Assembly (NCBI GenBank): GCA_902782655.1
Contig: CACZNY010000237.1
Location: 1-7,467 of the forward strand
From: an uncultured Lachnospiraceae bacterium
Lineage (GTDB): Bacteria; Bacillota; Clostridia; Lachnospirales; Lachnospiraceae
Length of the DNA stretch: 7,467 bases
Direction of reading: 5' to 3'
Shown piece by piece: positions 5,835 to 7,467 of this stretch. The notes beneath the pieces are model-generated. The model made no database searches and was not told the DNA's origin. It worked only from the letters and a program-made list of their open reading frames with translations. Within the stretch, counting starts at the first letter, position 1. Every line of letters starts with the position of its first letter. The translations under genes and the position numbers were made by a program.

Positions 5835-5973
5835 CGTGTGAAAGGTGTTAAAGCCTTTTATACGCTGTTGTCTATCATTCACATATCCGGATACGGCGCT
5901 TCTTTGGTGTCCATTTACAGGATTGAGGCGTGACGAAGGATGTGGAAGCAAAACCAAAAGGAGGATTTTTGCA
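5835..5973 (+). promoter_or_regulatory. rpsB 5' leader with hairpins
   Basis: The leader begins with a 12-bp stem: 5835-5846 pairs with 5853-5864 around a six-base loop, with three G-U pairs. It therefore starts almost at the predicted transcript end. A second, weaker stem pairs 5889-5894 with 5907-5912. Within its loop, CTTCTTTGG at 5899-5907 is complementary to 5954-5963, which includes the rpsB Shine-Dalgarno sequence, with one bulged A. I do not recognise a known leader family. The first hairpin is not followed by a T-run (CTGTTGTC), so it does not look like an intrinsic terminator. Pairings were found by eye without energy calculation. Confidence 0.5.
5958..5964 (+). promoter_or_regulatory. 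Ribosome binding site of rpsB
   Basis: AAGGAGG lies nine bases before ATG 5974. It decides the start against a longer in-frame extension that reaches back to GTG 5845 through the leader RNA. Confidence 0.9.
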
Positions 5974-6747
5974 ATGAGTATTATTTCAATGAAGCAGCTT
6001 CTGGAAGCCGGAGTTCACTTCGGACATCAGACCAGGAGATGGAACCCCAAAATGGCACCGTATATCTATACGGAGAGGAACGGCATCTATATCATAGACC
6101 TTCAAAAGAGCGTAGGTCTTGTGGATGAAGCCTATAATGCTGTAGGCGACATCGTGGCCAACGGAGGAACCATCCTTTTCGTCGGTACCAAGAAACAGGC
6201 TCAGGAGGCTATCAGGACAGAGGCAGAGCGCTGCGGCATGTACTATGTTAATGAAAGGTGGCTGGGCGGAATGCTCACTAACTTCGACACCATCAAGTCA
6301 AGGGTAAAGAGGCTTAAGGATATCGAGGCTATGAGAGAGGACGGCACCTTTGAGAAGCTTCCCAAGAAGGAAGTGGCTCTTCTTCAGAAGGAATATGCAA
6401 AGCTTGAGAAGAACCTTGGCGGTATCAAGGAGATGAGACGCACTCCCGATGCCATCTTCGTGGTAGATCCCAAGAAGGAGCATCTTTGCGTTGCAGAGGC
6501 CAACAAGCTTGGCATCACCCTTATCGGAATCTGTGACACCAACTGCGATCCCGAGGAGCTTGATTACGTGATCCCCGGAAACGATGATGCCATAAGGGCT
6601 GTAAAGCTCATTGTCTCAAAGATGGCCGATGCAGTCATCGAGGCAAAGCAGGGTGTAGCCGGAGAGGCAGCCGATGCTGAGGATGTGGCTGAAGATACTG
6701 AGGACGGTGATGTGACTGAGGAAGAGACCTCAGAGGAAGATAATTAA
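5974..6747 (+). CDS. rpsB: 30S ribosomal protein S2
   Basis: S2 is a late-binding protein of the small ribosomal subunit. The 257-residue product begins [20 protein letters not shown], the classic S2 N-terminus, and continues with [50 protein letters not shown] and [11 protein letters not shown], all family hallmarks. The C-terminus carries about 30 extra acidic residues ([17 protein letters not shown] onward), a lineage-type tail not needed for the fold. The start at 5974 is supported by the strong ribosome binding site and by where S2 proteins normally begin. The gene has its own promoter but probably also receives transcripts from the flagellar operon, as described for this arrangement in B. 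subtilis. tsf follows after 13 bases. Confidence 0.98.
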   Translation: MSIISMKQLLEAGVHFGHQTRRWNPKMAPYIYTERNGIYIIDLQKSVGLVDEAYNAVGDIVANGGTILFVGTKKQAQEAIRTEAERCGMYYVNERWLGGMLTNFDTIKSRVKRLKDIEAMREDGTFEKLPKKEVALLQKEYAKLEKNLGGIKEMRRTPDAIFVVDPKKEHLCVAEANKLGITLIGICDTNCDPEELDYVIPGNDDAIRAVKLIVSKMADAVIEAKQGVAGEAADAEDVAEDTEDGDVTEEETSEEDN

Positions 6748-6753
6748 GGAGGG
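6746..6753 (+). promoter_or_regulatory. Ribosome binding site of tsf
   Basis: AAGGAGGG overlaps the rpsB stop codon and lies seven bases before ATG 6761, so the two genes are closely coupled. Confidence 0.85.
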
Positions 6754-6760
6754 CAGTGAA

Positions 6761-7467
6761 ATGGCAGCAGTAACAGCAGCTACAGTAAAAGAGCTCCGTG
6801 AGATGACAGGAGCCGGAATGATGGATTGTAAGAAAGCACTCGCCGAGACAGACGGCGATATGGATAAGGCCATTGAGTTCCTTCGCGAGAAGGGGCTTGC
6901 AGGTGCCGAGAAAAAGGCAGGACGTACTGCGGTAGAGGGACTTTCCCTTACCTGCGCTTCAGAGGACGGTAAGAAGGCTGCGGTAGTAGAGGTCAATATC
7001 GAGACAGACTTTGCGGCCAATACAGACAAATTCAAGGATTATGTGAATGCGGTTGCAAAGCAGGCTCTTGATTCCACGGCTTCAGATATGGAGACCTTCC
7101 TTGCCGAGAAATGGCAGAAGGATCCCTCTCTTACGGTGGAGGATGCAAGAAAGCAGGCCGTATCGGATATATCCGAGAATATAGGCCTTAGAAGATTTGA
7201 AAGAGTAGAGGAGCCTGACGGTTTCATTTCAACCTATATCCATGCGGGCGGAAAGATCGGCGTGCTCGTTGATGTAGAGACGGATGTGGTAAATGATGCC
7301 ATAAAGGAGATGGGAAAGAATGTCGCAATGCAGGTTGCCGCTCTTTCGCCCAAATATACCAGATCCTCCGAGATCGAGGCTTCATATATCGAGCATGAGA
7401 AGGAGATACTCAAGGCTCAGATAGAGAATGATCCCAAGGAGGCAGCAAAGCCCGACAAGGTCAAGGA
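6761..7467 (+). CDS. tsf: Translation elongation factor Ts (3' end outside window)
   Basis: EF-Ts is the nucleotide exchange factor that releases GDP from EF-Tu. About 235 residues are visible and the frame is open at the window end. The N-terminal UBA-like domain (about 5-45) carries the signature LREMTGAGMMDCKKAL. The core includes the TDF motif at residues 82-84 (VNIETDFAANTDKF), which corresponds to the EF-Tu-contacting TDFV of other EF-Ts proteins. It also includes ENIGLRRFERVE, YIHAGGKIGVLV and NVAMQVAALSPKY. Ala replaces the usual Val after TDF, a mild change. It lies directly after rpsB, the normal bacterial pairing. Nothing suggests damage. Confidence 0.98.
   Translation, partial: MAAVTAATVKELREMTGAGMMDCKKALAETDGDMDKAIEFLREKGLAGAEKKAGRTAVEGLSLTCASEDGKKAAVVEVNIETDFAANTDKFKDYVNAVAKQALDSTASDMETFLAEKWQKDPSLTVEDARKQAVSDISENIGLRRFERVEEPDGFISTYIHAGGKIGVLVDVETDVVNDAIKEMGKNVAMQVAALSPKYTRSSEIEASYIEHEKEILKAQIENDPKEAAKPDKVK

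Noticed and set aside
5646..5933. Forward open frame of 95 codons running from the MltG-like gene through the rpsB promoter
   Set aside because: It is out of frame with the real gene, covers the promoter and leader, and has no ribosome binding site or recognisable product.
5845..5973. 43-codon in-frame N-terminal extension of rpsB from GTG 5845
   Set aside because: S2 proteins begin at the [10 protein letters not shown] position, which has a strong ribosome binding site at 5958-5964. The extension lies in the leader hairpin region.
1..7467. CRISPR arrays, insertion sequences, tRNA or rRNA genes, prophage genes
   Set aside because: I saw no repeat array, terminal inverted repeats, transposase or RNA gene. 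All sequence is explained by one flagellar/ribosomal gene block.

Overview
The window is the downstream end of a flagellar/chemotaxis operon, on the + strand throughout, running into the ribosomal protein S2 / elongation factor Ts operon. The order is [end of a gene, probably cheW] - cheC - cheD - two-helix membrane protein - fliA/sigD - fapA (DUF342) - small hydrophilic protein - SwrB-like membrane protein with a C-terminal helix-turn-helix-like domain - short MltG-like membrane protein - rpsB - tsf (cut by the window end). It matches the end of the Bacillus subtilis fla/che operon (cheW-cheC-cheD-sigD-swrB-rpsB-tsf) with extra genes inserted. The extra genes, the moderate GC and the acidic tail on S2 suggest a motile clostridium, most likely Lachnospiraceae. 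The family assignment is inference.

Layout. Positions 1-33 hold the last codons of the upstream gene. Positions 71-1206 hold cheC and cheD, the CheY-P phosphatase and receptor deamidase pair of Bacillus-type chemotaxis. Positions 1203-1613 encode a small unknown two-helix protein. Positions 1641-4054 encode the flagellar sigma factor and FapA. Positions 4067-5773 encode three accessory proteins, two with N-terminal membrane anchors. Many of these genes overlap or nearly touch (ATGA at 1203-1206, TAATG at 2415-2419, ATGA at 4378-4381, an 11-base overlap at 5114-5124), which indicates one translationally coupled transcript. A 200-base gap (5774-5973) holds a good housekeeping promoter and a leader RNA with a 12-bp hairpin, and then come rpsB and tsf. 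No clear terminator separates the flagellar genes from rpsB, so read-through is likely.

The most unusual observation is in cheC. The reading frame from the well-placed ATG at 71 meets an in-frame TAG at 125-127, exactly where the CheC signature D-x3-E-x2-N-x22-P requires its first catalytic glutamate. The rest of the gene is intact, including a perfect second active-site motif. This is a one-base change from GAG: a recent nonsense mutation, a sequence error or, less likely, a read-through or recoded amber. None of the ten gene ends visible here uses TAG. The other candidates for novelty are the uncharacterised flagellar-operon proteins at 1203-1613, 4067-4381 and 5114-5773, and the rpsB leader, where a pyrimidine-rich stretch can pair with the rpsB ribosome binding site.
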